Below are positions 42,668 to 52,448 of a stretch of DNA of 64,000 nt, piece by piece. A program made the position numbers and the translations under genes. The notes under the pieces were generated by a model. The model did not search any database. It was not told the origin of the DNA and saw only the letters and a list, made by a program, of their open reading frames with translations. The DNA lies in the NCBI RefSeq assembly GCF_003610255.1, contig NZ_RAPS01000001.1, positions 1,612,001 to 1,676,000 of the forward strand, in the 5' to 3' direction. Source of the DNA: Streptomyces sp. TLI_171 (GTDB taxonomy: Bacteria > Actinomycetota > Actinomycetes > Streptomycetales > Streptomycetaceae). Positions within the stretch are counted from its first letter, which is position 1. Every line of letters starts with the position of its first letter.

Positions 42668-43570
42668 ATGCCGCACCTCGCCTCCCTCCACCTGTACCCC
42701 GTCAAGTCGATGTACCGCCTCTCCCCGTCGTCCGCCGACGTGCAGCCCTGGGGCCTGGTCGGCGACCGGCGCTGGATGCTGGTGGACGCGAGCGGCACCG
42801 CGCTGACCCAGCGCGACGAGCCCTCGATCGGCCGGCTGCGCCCCACCCCGTCCGCTGACGGCACGTCACTCACCCTGACCGCCCCGGACGGCAGCGCGCA
42901 CACCCTCCCCGCCCCGACGGTCCTGGCCGGCGCCCCCGAGACCACCGTCTCGGTGTTCGGCACCCACTTCTCCGCCGCGGAGTCCGCCAAGGACACCTCC
43001 GCCTGGCTGGCCGAGCACCTTCCGGCGAAGCTCGGCGAGGTCCGGCTGGTGCACCTGGACCGCCCGGCCACCAGCCGTCCGATCGACCCGGAGTACGCGG
43101 GCCCGGACGAGACCGTCTCGATGGCCGACGGCTACCCGCTGCTGCTGACCACCACCGCCTCGCTGGAGGAGCTGAACGCCCGGATCGCCGCCGACCACCC
43201 GGACGACGAGCGCAGGGGCAGGGCCCTGCCGATGGAGCGCTTCCGCCCGAACCTGGTGGTCGCGGGCACCGCGCCCTGGGCGGAGGACGGCTGGCGGCGG
43301 ATCCGGGTCGGCGGCCTGGAGTTCCGGGTCGCGAAGCCGTGCGGCCGCTGCGTGGTCACCACCACCGACCAGGAGACCGGCGAGCGGCGCGGCCCGGAGC
43401 CGCTGCGCGCGCTGGGCCGGCACCACCGTTTCGGCCAGAAGCTGGTGTTCGGCCAGAACCTGGTCCCGGTCCGCCCGACCCCGACCCCGGACGTCCTCGG
43501 CACGCTCACCGTCGGCGACGCGGTGGAGGTGCTGGAGGAGGGCCCGGCGCCGCAGCCGGACCGCCGCTGA
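42668..43570 (+). CDS. MOSC-domain protein
   Basis: 300 residues. The N-terminal MOSC_N beta-barrel domain begins LASLHLYPVKSMYRLSPSSA. The C-terminal MOSC domain has PMERFRPNLVVAGTAPWAED and the Cys motif AKPCGRCVVTTTDQETGE, which in this family binds molybdenum cofactor. It resembles MTARC/YcbX-like reductases that reduce N-hydroxylated compounds or carry sulfur. ATG 42668 is chosen since AGGA stands 9 nt upstream. It stands alone, with a terminator before it. Confidence 0.88.
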   Translation: MPHLASLHLYPVKSMYRLSPSSADVQPWGLVGDRRWMLVDASGTALTQRDEPSIGRLRPTPSADGTSLTLTAPDGSAHTLPAPTVLAGAPETTVSVFGTHFSAAESAKDTSAWLAEHLPAKLGEVRLVHLDRPATSRPIDPEYAGPDETVSMADGYPLLLTTTASLEELNARIAADHPDDERRGRALPMERFRPNLVVAGTAPWAEDGWRRIRVGGLEFRVAKPCGRCVVTTTDQETGERRGPEPLRALGRHHRFGQKLVFGQNLVPVRPTPTPDVLGTLTVGDAVEVLEEGPAPQPDRR

Positions 43571-43734
43571 CGTGCACCCGGAACCACCCCCACCCTGATT
43601 CGTTGAACCGGGCGACGGTCCGCCGGGTCCGCCCCGCACGCTACGGTGGGGCGATCGCGCAGCGTCTCGGCACTTCTGCCGTCGACACGACTGCCGTCAC
43701 GCAACTGACCTCGACAGAACTGACGAAGGCGGGG

Positions 43735-43755
43735 ATGACAGATCGTCATGGCTGA
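43735..43755 (+). CDS. Six-codon ORF overlapping the beta-helix/AAA+ start
   Basis: ATG 43735 encodes MTDRHG and stops at TGA 43753-43755, overlapping the main ATG at 43748 by 8 nt. GAAGG lies 5 nt before this ATG but 18 nt before the main start, so ribosomes may load here and reinitiate. Confidence 0.3.
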   Translation: MTDRHG

Positions 43756-46162
43756 GCTCAGGGTCCGGGTCACGCAGGACAGCGCCTCCCGCTGGCGGCG
43801 GCGCGGCGGGGAGTACGCGACGCTCCGCGAGGCCCTGGAGGTCGCCGAGCCGGGGGACACCGTGACGGTGCGCGCCGGGACGTTCCGCGAGGCGGTGCTG
43901 GTCGACAAGCCCGTGACGGTGGTCGCCGAGCAGGGGCCGGGCACCGTGCGGATCTCGCCGCCGGAGAGCGCGGTGCGCGGTGGCACGGCCCTGACGGTGA
44001 CCGCCGCCGCGACCATCAGCGGCCTGACGGTGGACGCCTCCGACCGCTCCGCCCCGGCGGTGCTGCTGGCCGGCCCGGACGGCGCGGTGCTGGCGGACTG
44101 CCGGATCGAGAGCTCCGCCGCGGTGGGCGTGGAGCTCGCCGACGGCGCCCGGGCCCGGCTGGTGGGCTGCACGGTGGAGAACCCGACCGGCCTGGGCGTG
44201 CGGCTGCGCGGCCAGGCCCAGGCGGAGCTGCTGGACTGCGAGATCGCGGCGGCCGGGCAGAGCGGAGTGGCGGTGCTGGGCGGCTCCCGGCTGCGCGCCG
44301 AACGGCTGAGGGTCCATCACGCGGGCGGCGCCGGCGTGCTGCTGGCCGACCCGGGGACGCTGGCGGAGCTGTCCGGCTGCGAGGTGTACGAGGTGCGCGG
44401 CTCGGGCGTGCAGGCCGAGGCGCAGGCGGTGGGCCGGCTGACCGACTGCACGGTGCACCGGGTGTCCGGCAACGGACTGAGCCTGGACACCGGCGCCGAA
44501 CTGGAGTTGGCCTCCTGCCGGGTGCACGAGGTGCCGGAGAACGCCGCCGACCTGCGGGGCGGCGCGAAGCTGACGCTGCGCCAGGTGACGGTGCACGGCT
44601 TCGGCCGGGGCGCGCTCTCGGTGTGGGACGGCGGGACGAAGGTGCTCGCCGAGGGGTGCCGCTTCCACTCCGCGCAGGGCGACTACCCGGCGCTGTGGGT
44701 CAGCGACGGCGCCTCGCTGGAGCTCGCGGACTGCGCGCTGGACGACCTGCCGGACGCCCTGTTCGTCCTCGACCAGGGTTCCTCGGCCGCCGCCCGGGAC
44801 TGCTCGTTCAGCTCGATCCGCTCCTCGGCCGTGTCGGTCAGCGGCGGGGCGAGCGCCGACCTGACGGGCTGCCGGATCCAGGGCGCGGGCACCGGCCTGT
44901 GGTTCCGCGACCACGGCTCGGGCGGCCTGCTGACGAACTGCGAGATCGCCGACGTCGCCACCGGCGTGATCGTCACCAAGGGCGCCGACCCGGTGCTGCG
45001 CGAGTGCACGGTGCGCGGCGCGAGCGAGGCCGGCGTGTACGTGTCGGCGCAGGGGCGCGGCGAGTTCGACGACGTCCGGGTGTCGCAGGGCGGCGGGTTC
45101 GGCTTCCACGTGATCGACGGGTGCCGGACGCGGCTGATCCGCTGCCGGGCCGAGCGCAACGCCCGCGCGGGTTTCGAGTTCTCCGAGGCCGGGCCGGTCG
45201 CCGAGGGCTGCACCTCGGACGACGCGGCCCCGCTGCCCGCCCAGCGGCCCGCCGCGGCCGACGCGCCGGCCGCTCCGCCGCTGGCCTCGCTGGTCCCGGC
45301 GGTGCTGACCTCCTCCAGCACCTCGCCCGCCCCGGCGGTGATCGCCCCGATCCCGGACTGCCGCCCGGCGGAGGTGGCGCTCGCCGAACTGGACGCGCTG
45401 GTCGGTCTGGCCACCGTCAAGCAGGAGGTCCGGACCCTTATCGACCTGATCTCGGTCGGCCGGGCCCGCCAGCGCGCGGGCCTGAAGGCCCCGTCGCCGC
45501 GCCGGCACCTGGTCTTCACCGGCTCCCCCGGCACCGGCAAGACCACGGTGGCCCGGCTGTACGGCGAGATCCTCGCCTCGCTCGGCGTGCTGCAGCGCGG
45601 CCACCTGGTCGAGGTGGCCCGGCTGGACCTGGTCGGCGAGCACATCGGGTCGACGGCGATCCGCACCGCCGCCGCCTTCGACAAGGCCCGCGGCGGCGTG
45701 CTGTTCATCGACGAGGCGTACGCGCTGGCGCCGGAGGACGGCGGGCGGGACTTCGGCCGGGAGGCGATCGACACCCTGGTGAAGCTGATGGAGGACCACC
45801 GCGACGAGGTGGTGGTGATCGTGGCCGGCTACACCGCGGAGATGGAGCGCTTCCTCGCCGCCAACCCGGGCCTGTCCTCGCGGTTCTCCCGCACCGTCAC
45901 CTTCCCCGACTACTCCGCCGACGAGCTCCTCGACATCGCCCGCGCGCAGGCCGCCGAGCACGAGTACCGGCTCGACGCCGCCACCGAGGAGGCGCTGCGG
46001 ACCCACTTCACCGGCATCGACCGCAGCGCCGGGTTCGGCAACGGCCGCACCGCCCGCCAGGTCTTCGAGACCATGATCGAACGCCACGCCTCCCGGGTCG
46101 CGCAGCTCTCCTCCCCCACCACGGAGGACCTCCAACTGCTGGTCCCCGCCGACCTCCCGTAG
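43748..46162 (+). CDS. Right-handed beta-helix fused to CbxX/EccA-type AAA+ ATPase
   Basis: 804 residues. Residues about 20-480 consist of repeated short strands with D-C-x-I/V and GxGVxL turns ([30 protein letters not shown]), a right-handed parallel beta-helix of about 18-20 turns. A Pro/Ala/Ser linker follows, then from about 550 an AAA+ domain like CbxX/CfxQ and EccA: GSPGTGKT at 592-599, FIDEAYAL (Asp655, Glu656), GYTAEMERF and [11 protein letters not shown] with the sensor Arg. EccA energises type VII secretion, while CbxX activates Rubisco. The beta-helix would bind a substrate or partner. The RHS module is 2 kb away. Confidence 0.85.
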   Translation: MAELRVRVTQDSASRWRRRGGEYATLREALEVAEPGDTVTVRAGTFREAVLVDKPVTVVAEQGPGTVRISPPESAVRGGTALTVTAAATISGLTVDASDRSAPAVLLAGPDGAVLADCRIESSAAVGVELADGARARLVGCTVENPTGLGVRLRGQAQAELLDCEIAAAGQSGVAVLGGSRLRAERLRVHHAGGAGVLLADPGTLAELSGCEVYEVRGSGVQAEAQAVGRLTDCTVHRVSGNGLSLDTGAELELASCRVHEVPENAADLRGGAKLTLRQVTVHGFGRGALSVWDGGTKVLAEGCRFHSAQGDYPALWVSDGASLELADCALDDLPDALFVLDQGSSAAARDCSFSSIRSSAVSVSGGASADLTGCRIQGAGTGLWFRDHGSGGLLTNCEIADVATGVIVTKGADPVLRECTVRGASEAGVYVSAQGRGEFDDVRVSQGGGFGFHVIDGCRTRLIRCRAERNARAGFEFSEAGPVAEGCTSDDAAPLPAQRPAAADAPAAPPLASLVPAVLTSSSTSPAPAVIAPIPDCRPAEVALAELDALVGLATVKQEVRTLIDLISVGRARQRAGLKAPSPRRHLVFTGSPGTGKTTVARLYGEILASLGVLQRGHLVEVARLDLVGEHIGSTAIRTAAAFDKARGGVLFIDEAYALAPEDGGRDFGREAIDTLVKLMEDHRDEVVVIVAGYTAEMERFLAANPGLSSRFSRTVTFPDYSADELLDIARAQAAEHEYRLDAATEEALRTHFTGIDRSAGFGNGRTARQVFETMIERHASRVAQLSSPTTEDLQLLVPADLP

Positions 46163-46174
46163 CCGGGCGTCGGG

Positions 46175-46894
46175 TCAGACCAGTCGGCCTCCGCCGTCGA
46201 CGTGCAGCACGGTGCCGGTGACGTAGGGGTTGTCGATGGCGTAGCGCACGGCCTTGACCAGGTCCTCGGGGGTGCCGACGCGGCGGGCCGGGTTGCGGGC
46301 GGCGACGGACTGCAGGAAAGCCTCCTTGTCGGGGCCGAGGCCGTCCCAGGAGCCGCTGTCGACGATGCCCGGGGAGACGGCGTTGACGCGGACGGGGGCG
46401 AGCTCCACGGCGAGTGCCTGGACCAGGAAGGCCAGCGCGCCGTTGGTGGTGGCCATGACGGTGCGGGCCGGGGCGGGGCGCCAGGCGGCGACGCCGGAGA
46501 AGAAGGTCAGCGAGCCGTTCTCGGCGATCCGTCCGGCGAGGTGCTTGGCGAGCAGCAGCGGCCCGATCACCTTGGCGTCGAACGCCCGCCGGACGTCGGC
46601 GAGTCGAAGGTCCTTCAGCGGGCCGTTGGCGGGCAGCGCGGCGGTGGACACCAGGTGGTCCAGCTGCCCGGCCCGGGTGGCCAGCGCCTCGATGGAGCCC
46701 TCGTCGGTGAGGTCCACGGGCAGCACGGTGGACGGGCCGGGCAGTTCGCCCGCCGTCCACTCCAGCTTCCGCGGGTCCGGTCCGGCCAGCAGCAGTTCGG
46801 CGCCGTCCGCGGACGCGGCGTGGGCGAGCAGGCGGCCGGTGCGCGAGCCTGCGCCGATGACGAGCAGGCGGCGGCCTTCCAGGGATGCGGACAT
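46175..46894 (-). CDS. Short-chain dehydrogenase/reductase
   Basis: 239 residues. The Rossmann motif is VIGAGSRTGRLLAHA, a variant of TGxxxGxG. The later VSTAALPAN replaces NNAG and VMATTNGALAFLVQ takes the place of YxxxK (the catalytic Tyr and Lys are not in their usual form). AVSPGIVDSGSWDGLG matches the PG motif. The altered catalytic region means that reductase activity is uncertain. The gene is divergent from a LysR regulator, which commonly controls it. Confidence 0.8.
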   Translation of the reverse strand: MSASLEGRRLLVIGAGSRTGRLLAHAASADGAELLLAGPDPRKLEWTAGELPGPSTVLPVDLTDEGSIEALATRAGQLDHLVSTAALPANGPLKDLRLADVRRAFDAKVIGPLLLAKHLAGRIAENGSLTFFSGVAAWRPAPARTVMATTNGALAFLVQALAVELAPVRVNAVSPGIVDSGSWDGLGPDKEAFLQSVAARNPARRVGTPEDLVKAVRYAIDNPYVTGTVLHVDGGGRLV

Positions 46895-46965
46895 GGGGGT
46901 GCTCCTTCGTTCTCCGGTGGCGACCGGTGCTTCCGGCCGCCCCACCACCCTCCGCCGACCTGCCC

Positions 46966-46998
46966 CGATAGGTCCAAGGCTTGTTTTCTCCGCTATCG
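46966..46998. promoter_or_regulatory. Inverted repeat between SDR and LysR genes
   Basis: CGATAG at 46966-46971 and CTATCG at 46993-46998 are exact reverse complements, 21 nt apart. Lying in the 117-bp divergent gap, close to the LysR start at 47012, they could be halves of a LysR-type binding site. Confidence 0.4.
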
Positions 46999-47011
46999 AT
47001 AAACTCTGCTC

Positions 47012-47896
47012 ATGGCAACCCTGCGGCAGCTCGAATACCTGGTCACCGTGGTCGACTCCGGCTCCTTCACCCGGGCCGCCGAGCAGCTGCACGTGACGCA
47101 GCCCGCGCTCTCGCACCAGATCCGGGCGCTGGAGACCTCGCTCGGCGGCGCCCTGCTGGAACGCCTCCCGCGCACCGTCCGCCCCACCCCGCTGGGCCGC
47201 GCCGTCCTCCCGCACGCCCGGGCCGCCCTCGCCGACGCCGAACGGCTGCACGCCGCCGCCCGCCGCACCGTCGGCCTGGAGGACGGCGACCTCGAGGTCG
47301 CCACGGTCTACTCGATCGCCCTCGGCATCCTCCCGCCGGTGCTGCGCGCCTGGCGCCGGCAGCACCCGAACGTCCGGATCCGGCTGCGCGAGTACCCGCA
47401 CGCGGACCAGCTGCGCGCCGCGACGGCCGCCGGACAGGCCGATCTCGCCGTCGGCCCCGTCCCGGCCGACTGGGCGGGACCGGTGCGGGAGTTGGGCGTG
47501 GAGGAGTTCGCCGTGGTGCTGCCCGCCGACGACCCGCTGGCCGCATCCCCGGACGGCACGGTCGAGTTGGCCGCGCTCGCCGATCACGACTGGGTCCACT
47601 ACGCCCCCGGGAACGGTCTCGCCGACCTGCTCGATCAGGCCTGTGCCCGCTCCGGTTTCCGGCCGCGCGCGGCCGTCCGCACCGAACAGACCTCCGCCGC
47701 ACCGGCGCTGGCCGCCGCCGGCCTCGGCCCCGCCCTGGTCCCCGCCACCGTCGTGCCGCCCGGCCTGGACGCCGCCGTGCTGCGCCCCGACCCCCCGATC
47801 CACCGCCCGCTCGCCGCCTACACCCGCACCCGCCCCGACCGCCTGACCACCGCTTTCACCGAACTCCTCGCCACCCGGGCCAAGTTGACGCCTTGA
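47012..47896 (+). CDS. LysR-type transcriptional regulator
   Basis: 294 residues. N-terminal HTH: MATLRQLEYLVTVVDSGSFTRAAEQLHVTQ followed by SHQIRALETSLGGALLERL. The substrate domain starts near residue 90 and has the usual HPNVRIRLREY and LADHDWVHYAPGN lines. It should bind as a tetramer in the divergent promoter and regulate the SDR gene and itself in response to an unknown small molecule. Confidence 0.92.
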   Translation: MATLRQLEYLVTVVDSGSFTRAAEQLHVTQPALSHQIRALETSLGGALLERLPRTVRPTPLGRAVLPHARAALADAERLHAAARRTVGLEDGDLEVATVYSIALGILPPVLRAWRRQHPNVRIRLREYPHADQLRAATAAGQADLAVGPVPADWAGPVRELGVEEFAVVLPADDPLAASPDGTVELAALADHDWVHYAPGNGLADLLDQACARSGFRPRAAVRTEQTSAAPALAAAGLGPALVPATVVPPGLDAAVLRPDPPIHRPLAAYTRTRPDRLTTAFTELLATRAKLTP

Positions 47897-48012
47897 GCGG
47901 CGGGTTCTGCTTCGGCGGGCGACCGTCACAAGTACGGAACAACGCTCCCCGTGCACCCGCCGCTCCGTTAGCGTCGTCCCCCAGTCCGGTCGCTGTCGGG
48001 GGAGGACATGCC

Positions 48013-48735
48013 GTGGCCATTGAACTGCCTGGCGAGGTGGTGACGTTCCTGTCGGTCATCGGGATCAACTGGCCGACTGTCAATGAGGACAGCGTCCGCG
48101 AATTCGCCTCTCATGTGCGGGAGTTCGCGGACAACGTGGAGTCCTCGCACCAGCAGTCGACGCAGACGGTCCAGGCGTTGGGCGAGGCGTACGAGGGCGC
48201 CTCCTACCAGGCGCTGCTGGCGAAGTGGGCGGCGGTGTCGGACAGCCACCTGAGCGATCTCGTCCAGGCCTGTCACGTGGTGGCGCAGGCGCTGGACGTC
48301 GCGGCCGATGTGATCGTGGCGATGAAGGTCGAGACGATCGCCGAACTCGTCGCGCTGGCGGCCGCGTTCGTCGCCGACCAGGCGGCGGCGGTGGCGACCT
48401 TCGGCATCGCGGAGGCCGCGGTGATCCTGATCGAGGAGAGCGCCAAGCGCCTGATCAACTACCTGGAACAGCAGTTGGAGCAGTACGTCATCGCCCAGGT
48501 GGTGGAGGCGGCGATCGAGCCGCTGATCGACACGGTGGCGGGCGCGGTGCAGGGGTTGGTGTTCCAGGCGGCTCAGTCCGCGCTCGGGGTGTCGGTGGAC
48601 GGCGGCGGCGCCGGGTTCCGGATCGACCCGGACGCCCTGGACGAGCACGCGCGGATGATGCACGAGCACGCCGAGACGGTGGCCGGCCACGCGCAGGCGT
48701 TCCAGTCGAAGATCGCGGGGGTGAGTTTCGAATGA
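48013..48735 (+). CDS. WXG/PPE-like helical protein preceding the RHS gene
   Basis: 240 residues, almost all helix. Residues 30-110 (VREFASHVREFADNVESSHQQSTQTVQALGE, then YEGASYQALLAKWAAVSDSH) look like the paired helices of WXG100/PPE-type T7SS substrates, with ALLAKW replacing WxG. Next comes a hydrophobic helix region, then a Gly-rich turn and a last helix (MMHEHAETVAGHAQAFQ). GTG 48013 has GGAGG 8 nt before it. Its stop overlaps the RHS start as ATGA, so the two are made together. It is probably a chaperone, targeting partner or secretion adaptor for the toxin; this is inferred. Confidence 0.7.
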   Translation: MAIELPGEVVTFLSVIGINWPTVNEDSVREFASHVREFADNVESSHQQSTQTVQALGEAYEGASYQALLAKWAAVSDSHLSDLVQACHVVAQALDVAADVIVAMKVETIAELVALAAAFVADQAAAVATFGIAEAAVILIEESAKRLINYLEQQLEQYVIAQVVEAAIEPLIDTVAGAVQGLVFQAAQSALGVSVDGGGAGFRIDPDALDEHARMMHEHAETVAGHAQAFQSKIAGVSFE

Positions 48736-51700
48736 GCAACCAGATCGTCAGAGCGCTGGAGCACGGCGCGCAGAAGCTCGGCAAGACGCTGGCCGAGGAC
48801 GCCGGCAAGGCGCTGAAGTCCTTCTACCGCAAGGCCGGCGACAACCTGAAGAAGGTCGCCCACAACACCCGCGAGATCGAGGCCAAGCACGCCAAGGACC
48901 TGAAGAGGATCCTGGAGGGCCACGACTCGAAGGTCCCCCACCCGCGCCGCGGCCGCGGTCCGGGCCGGGCCGGCTCCTCGCACCCGAAGGGCCGGGGCCG
49001 CGACCAGGTCAAGAGTCCTCGCACCGAGGGCCGCCCGCTCGACACCCGCTGCGAGGGCGGCGAGCCCGTCGACATCGCGACCGGGCGGATGTTCATCGAC
49101 CAGACCGACGCCGCCCTGCCCGGCTCGCTGCCGCTGGAGTTCACCCGGAACTTCGAGTCGGGGCTGCTGACGGGCCGTTGGATGGGCCTGAAGTGGATCT
49201 GCCCCTTCGACGAGCGCCTGGAGATCGATGCCGACGGCGTCGTGCACGTCCGCCCGGACCGGATCACCCAGGCGTACCCCCGTCCCGAAGCCGGCGACCC
49301 CGTCCACCCCGTGGCCGGCTCCCGCCACGAACTCGCGTTCGCCGAAGGCCTGTTCATCGTCACCGACCCCTCGACCGGCCTGGTCAGGACCTTCACCCCC
49401 ACCCCCGACGGCGACGAGGCCCTGCTGACCGAGGTCCGCGACCGCCACGGCCGCCACTACACCCTGGCCCACGACGAGGACGGCGTCCCGCTGTCGATCA
49501 CCCACTCCGGCGGCTACCGGCTCCTGGTCACCGTCGACAACGACCGGATCACCGCCCTGCGCCTCGCGAACGGCGGCGACAACGGCGGAGACGCCCTCCT
49601 CGCCCGCTACAGCTACACCGACGGCCACCTCACCGCCGTCTACAACTCCTCCGGCAAGCCGATGCGCTTCACCAACGACAGCGCCGGGCGCCTCACCTCC
49701 TGGACCGACCGCAACGCCTCCCGGTACCGGTACACCTACGACGCCCACGACCGCGTCATCGACGAGGGCGGCACCACCGGAGCCCTCGCCTTCCGGTTCG
49801 GCTACTCCGACCCCGACCCCGTGACCGGCCTGCGCACCCACACCGAGACCAACGCCCTCGGCCACACCACCAGCTACCGGATCAACGACCATGCCCAGGT
49901 CGTCGCCGTCACCGACCCCCTCGGCCACACCACCGCCTACGAACGGGACGACCACGACCGCCTCCTCGCCGAGACGGACGCCCTCGGCCGCACCACCCGC
50001 TACCACCACGACGGCGCCGGCGACCTGATCGCCATCACCCGCCCCGACGGCGAACAGGTCACCGCCGGCTACACCGACCACCTCGGCCTTCCCACCCGTG
50101 TCACCGAACCCGGCGGCGCCACCTGGCGGCAGACCTACGACGAGAACGGCCTGCGCACCTCGCTCACCGACCCGCTCGGCGCCACCACGCGCTACACCTA
50201 CGACGAGCACGGCCACCTCGCCACCACCACCGACGCGCTCGGCCACACCACCCGCATCCGGTGCAACCCGGCCGGGCTCCCGGTGGAGATCACCGACCCG
50301 CTCGGCGCCACCACCACCCACCGCTACGACGCCTTCGGGCGCCGCACCGCGACCACCGACCAACTCGGCCACACCACGCGCACCACGTGGACCACCGAGG
50401 GCCACCCCGTCTCCCGCACCACCCACGACGGTGCCACCGAGAGCTGGACGTACGACGGCGAAGGCAACTGCCTGTCCCACACCGACCAGCTGGGGCAGAC
50501 CACCGCCTTCGAGTACACCCACTTCGAGACCCTCGCCGCCCGCACCGACCCCGACGGCGCCCGCTACACCTTCACCCACGACAGCCACCTGCAACTCGTC
50601 GCCGTCACCAATGCCATCGGTGAGCAGTGGACCTACCGCCACGACCCCGCCGGCCGGATCGTGGGCGAGCGCGACTTCGCCGGACGAACCGTGGACTACC
50701 AGCTGGACGAGGCCGGCCAACTGCTCGCCCACACCGACCCGCTCGGGGTGCGGACCGCGTACGGCTACGACGTGCTGGGCCGCACCGTCTCGGTGGACGC
50801 GGGCGGCAGCCTCACCACCTTCGATTACGACCTCGCCGGAAACCTGCTCCGCGCCCGCAACCGCGACGCCGAACTCGTGCGCACCGTGGACGCGTTGGGG
50901 CTGCTGCTGACCGAATCCGTCAACGGGCTCACGGTCATTCACCAACGGGACGTCCTCGGCAGGCGGGTCCGGCGCACCACACCGGCCGGCCATGTCAGCG
51001 CCTGGTCGTACGACCCGCTCGACCGGCCGCTGTCCGTCACCACGCCCGTCGGCGGGCTCACCTTCCGCTACGACGCGGCGGGCCGTGAGACCAGCCGTTG
51101 CATCGACGAGCGGCTCACCGTCACCAGCGCCTGGAGCCCGCTGCACCGCCTCACCGAGCAGACGGTGCGGAGCACGCGCGAAGTCCTGCAGGAGCGCTCC
51201 TACTCCTACCGCGCCGACGGTCACCTGACCGAGGTCGTGGACCGGTTCGGGGGGCGGCGCACGTTCGAACTGTCCCCGGTCGGCCGGGTCACCGCGGCCA
51301 CCGCGGCCGACTGGAGCGAACGCTACCGCTACGACGCCGTCGGCAACCCGACCGAAGCCGACTGGCCCGCCGGCGGACCGACGAAGTCCGCGGTCGGACA
51401 GCGCAGTTACCGCGGCTCCGGGCTGGTCGGCGCCGGACGGGTGCGCTACGAGCACGACGCCGCCGGCCGGACCACGCTCCGCCAGGTCACCCGGCTCTCC
51501 AGGAAGCCCGACAGCTGGCACTACACCTGGGACGCCGAAGGCCGCCTCGCCGGGATCACCACACCCGACGGAACCCGCTGGCGCTACCTCTACGACCCGC
51601 TGGGGCGGCGCATCGCCAAACAGCGGCTGGACGGGGACCGGGTGGCGGAGCACACCGACTTCAGCTGGGACGGCGCCGTCCTCGCCGAACAGACCGCCCA

Positions 51701-52448
51701 CGCCCCGTACCTGCCCGGGCCGCACACGCTGAGCTGGGACCACCACGGCCTTCACCCGCTGGCACAGGCGGAGACCATCACCCACCAGGGGGACGTCGAC
51801 CGGCGGTTCTTCGCCATCGTCACCGACCTGGTCGGCACCCCCGTCGAACTCCTCGACAGCGCCACCGAAGCCCTCGCCTGGCGCAGCGTCCCGACCGTGT
51901 GGGGCCTGACCACGTGGCCCAGCGACAGCACCACCTACTGCCCGCTGCGCTTCCCCGGCCAGTACTTCGATCCCGAGACCCGGCTGCACTACAACGTCCA
52001 CCGCTACTACGACCCCGAGACCGGCCGGTACGCGAGCCCCGACCCGCTGGGCCTCGCCCCCGCGGCCAACCCGGACACCTACGTCGGCAACCCGCACACC
52101 TGGACCGACCCGCTCGGCCTCTCACCCCACCGCCATCGCCCGCGGATCGAGACCGGCAACGACAAGGAGGGCTGGGTGCACATCGACGGTCGCCACGTCA
52201 CGGGCAACCACCCGCACGGCCCGGGCGACCTGATGCCGCCCGGGACGACGCGGGAGCAGGTACAGTCGGCCGCCGAGAAGGTCGTCAAGCGCGGTCAGCG
52301 GATCTCCGACCCGGCCAAGCGCATGCAGCTCTACGAGCGCCGGCTGACCGTCAACGGCATGAGCGCGCGCTACCGCGTGCTGGTCGACTCGCACGACTTC
52401 AATCGCGTCATCACGTTCTTCCCCGTGGAAAAGAGCTACCGCCCGTGA
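48732..52448 (+). CDS. RHS/YD-repeat polymorphic toxin with C-terminal RNase-like domain
   Basis: 1238 residues. The first 100 are basic, with a Lys/Arg-rich segment (AKDLKRILEGHDSK); then comes the DUF6531-like opening (GEPVDIATGRMFIDQTD), about 25 YD repeats (YTYDAHDRV, YDEHGHLATTTDALGHTT) that form a hollow shell, and the core-closing motif YYDPETGRYASPDPLGL with a second DPLGL at about 1130. Beyond it 100 residues carry the payload: GWVHIDGRHVTGNHPHG (His1150, 1155, 1160, 1162) and RYRVLVDSHDFNRVITFFP, resembling EndoU/BECR RNases. No signal peptide is seen. It is likely delivered by the T7SS-like partner and kills competitors. Confidence 0.88.
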   Translation: MSNQIVRALEHGAQKLGKTLAEDAGKALKSFYRKAGDNLKKVAHNTREIEAKHAKDLKRILEGHDSKVPHPRRGRGPGRAGSSHPKGRGRDQVKSPRTEGRPLDTRCEGGEPVDIATGRMFIDQTDAALPGSLPLEFTRNFESGLLTGRWMGLKWICPFDERLEIDADGVVHVRPDRITQAYPRPEAGDPVHPVAGSRHELAFAEGLFIVTDPSTGLVRTFTPTPDGDEALLTEVRDRHGRHYTLAHDEDGVPLSITHSGGYRLLVTVDNDRITALRLANGGDNGGDALLARYSYTDGHLTAVYNSSGKPMRFTNDSAGRLTSWTDRNASRYRYTYDAHDRVIDEGGTTGALAFRFGYSDPDPVTGLRTHTETNALGHTTSYRINDHAQVVAVTDPLGHTTAYERDDHDRLLAETDALGRTTRYHHDGAGDLIAITRPDGEQVTAGYTDHLGLPTRVTEPGGATWRQTYDENGLRTSLTDPLGATTRYTYDEHGHLATTTDALGHTTRIRCNPAGLPVEITDPLGATTTHRYDAFGRRTATTDQLGHTTRTTWTTEGHPVSRTTHDGATESWTYDGEGNCLSHTDQLGQTTAFEYTHFETLAARTDPDGARYTFTHDSHLQLVAVTNAIGEQWTYRHDPAGRIVGERDFAGRTVDYQLDEAGQLLAHTDPLGVRTAYGYDVLGRTVSVDAGGSLTTFDYDLAGNLLRARNRDAELVRTVDALGLLLTESVNGLTVIHQRDVLGRRVRRTTPAGHVSAWSYDPLDRPLSVTTPVGGLTFRYDAAGRETSRCIDERLTVTSAWSPLHRLTEQTVRSTREVLQERSYSYRADGHLTEVVDRFGGRRTFELSPVGRVTAATAADWSERYRYDAVGNPTEADWPAGGPTKSAVGQRSYRGSGLVGAGRVRYEHDAAGRTTLRQVTRLSRKPDSWHYTWDAEGRLAGITTPDGTRWRYLYDPLGRRIAKQRLDGDRVAEHTDFSWDGAVLAEQTAHAPYLPGPHTLSWDHHGLHPLAQAETITHQGDVDRRFFAIVTDLVGTPVELLDSATEALAWRSVPTVWGLTTWPSDSTTYCPLRFPGQYFDPETRLHYNVHRYYDPETGRYASPDPLGLAPAANPDTYVGNPHTWTDPLGLSPHRHRPRIETGNDKEGWVHIDGRHVTGNHPHGPGDLMPPGTTREQVQSAAEKVVKRGQRISDPAKRMQLYERRLTVNGMSARYRVLVDSHDFNRVITFFPVEKSYRP

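Noticed and set aside
46175..47896. Secondary-metabolite ketoreductase cluster
   Set aside because: A single SDR beside a LysR gene with no PKS or tailoring genes does not support a biosynthetic cluster.
49800..51600. DNA-level tandem repeats
   Set aside because: The repetition is at protein level (YD repeats); DNA copies differ too much for a tandem-repeat or CRISPR call, and no uniform spacers exist.
48573..52097. 1174-codon open frame antisense to the RHS gene
   Set aside because: It is the mirror of the YD repeats: high GC3 on the plus strand leaves the antisense frame open, and its product is a Gly/Val/Asp-rich low-complexity sequence.
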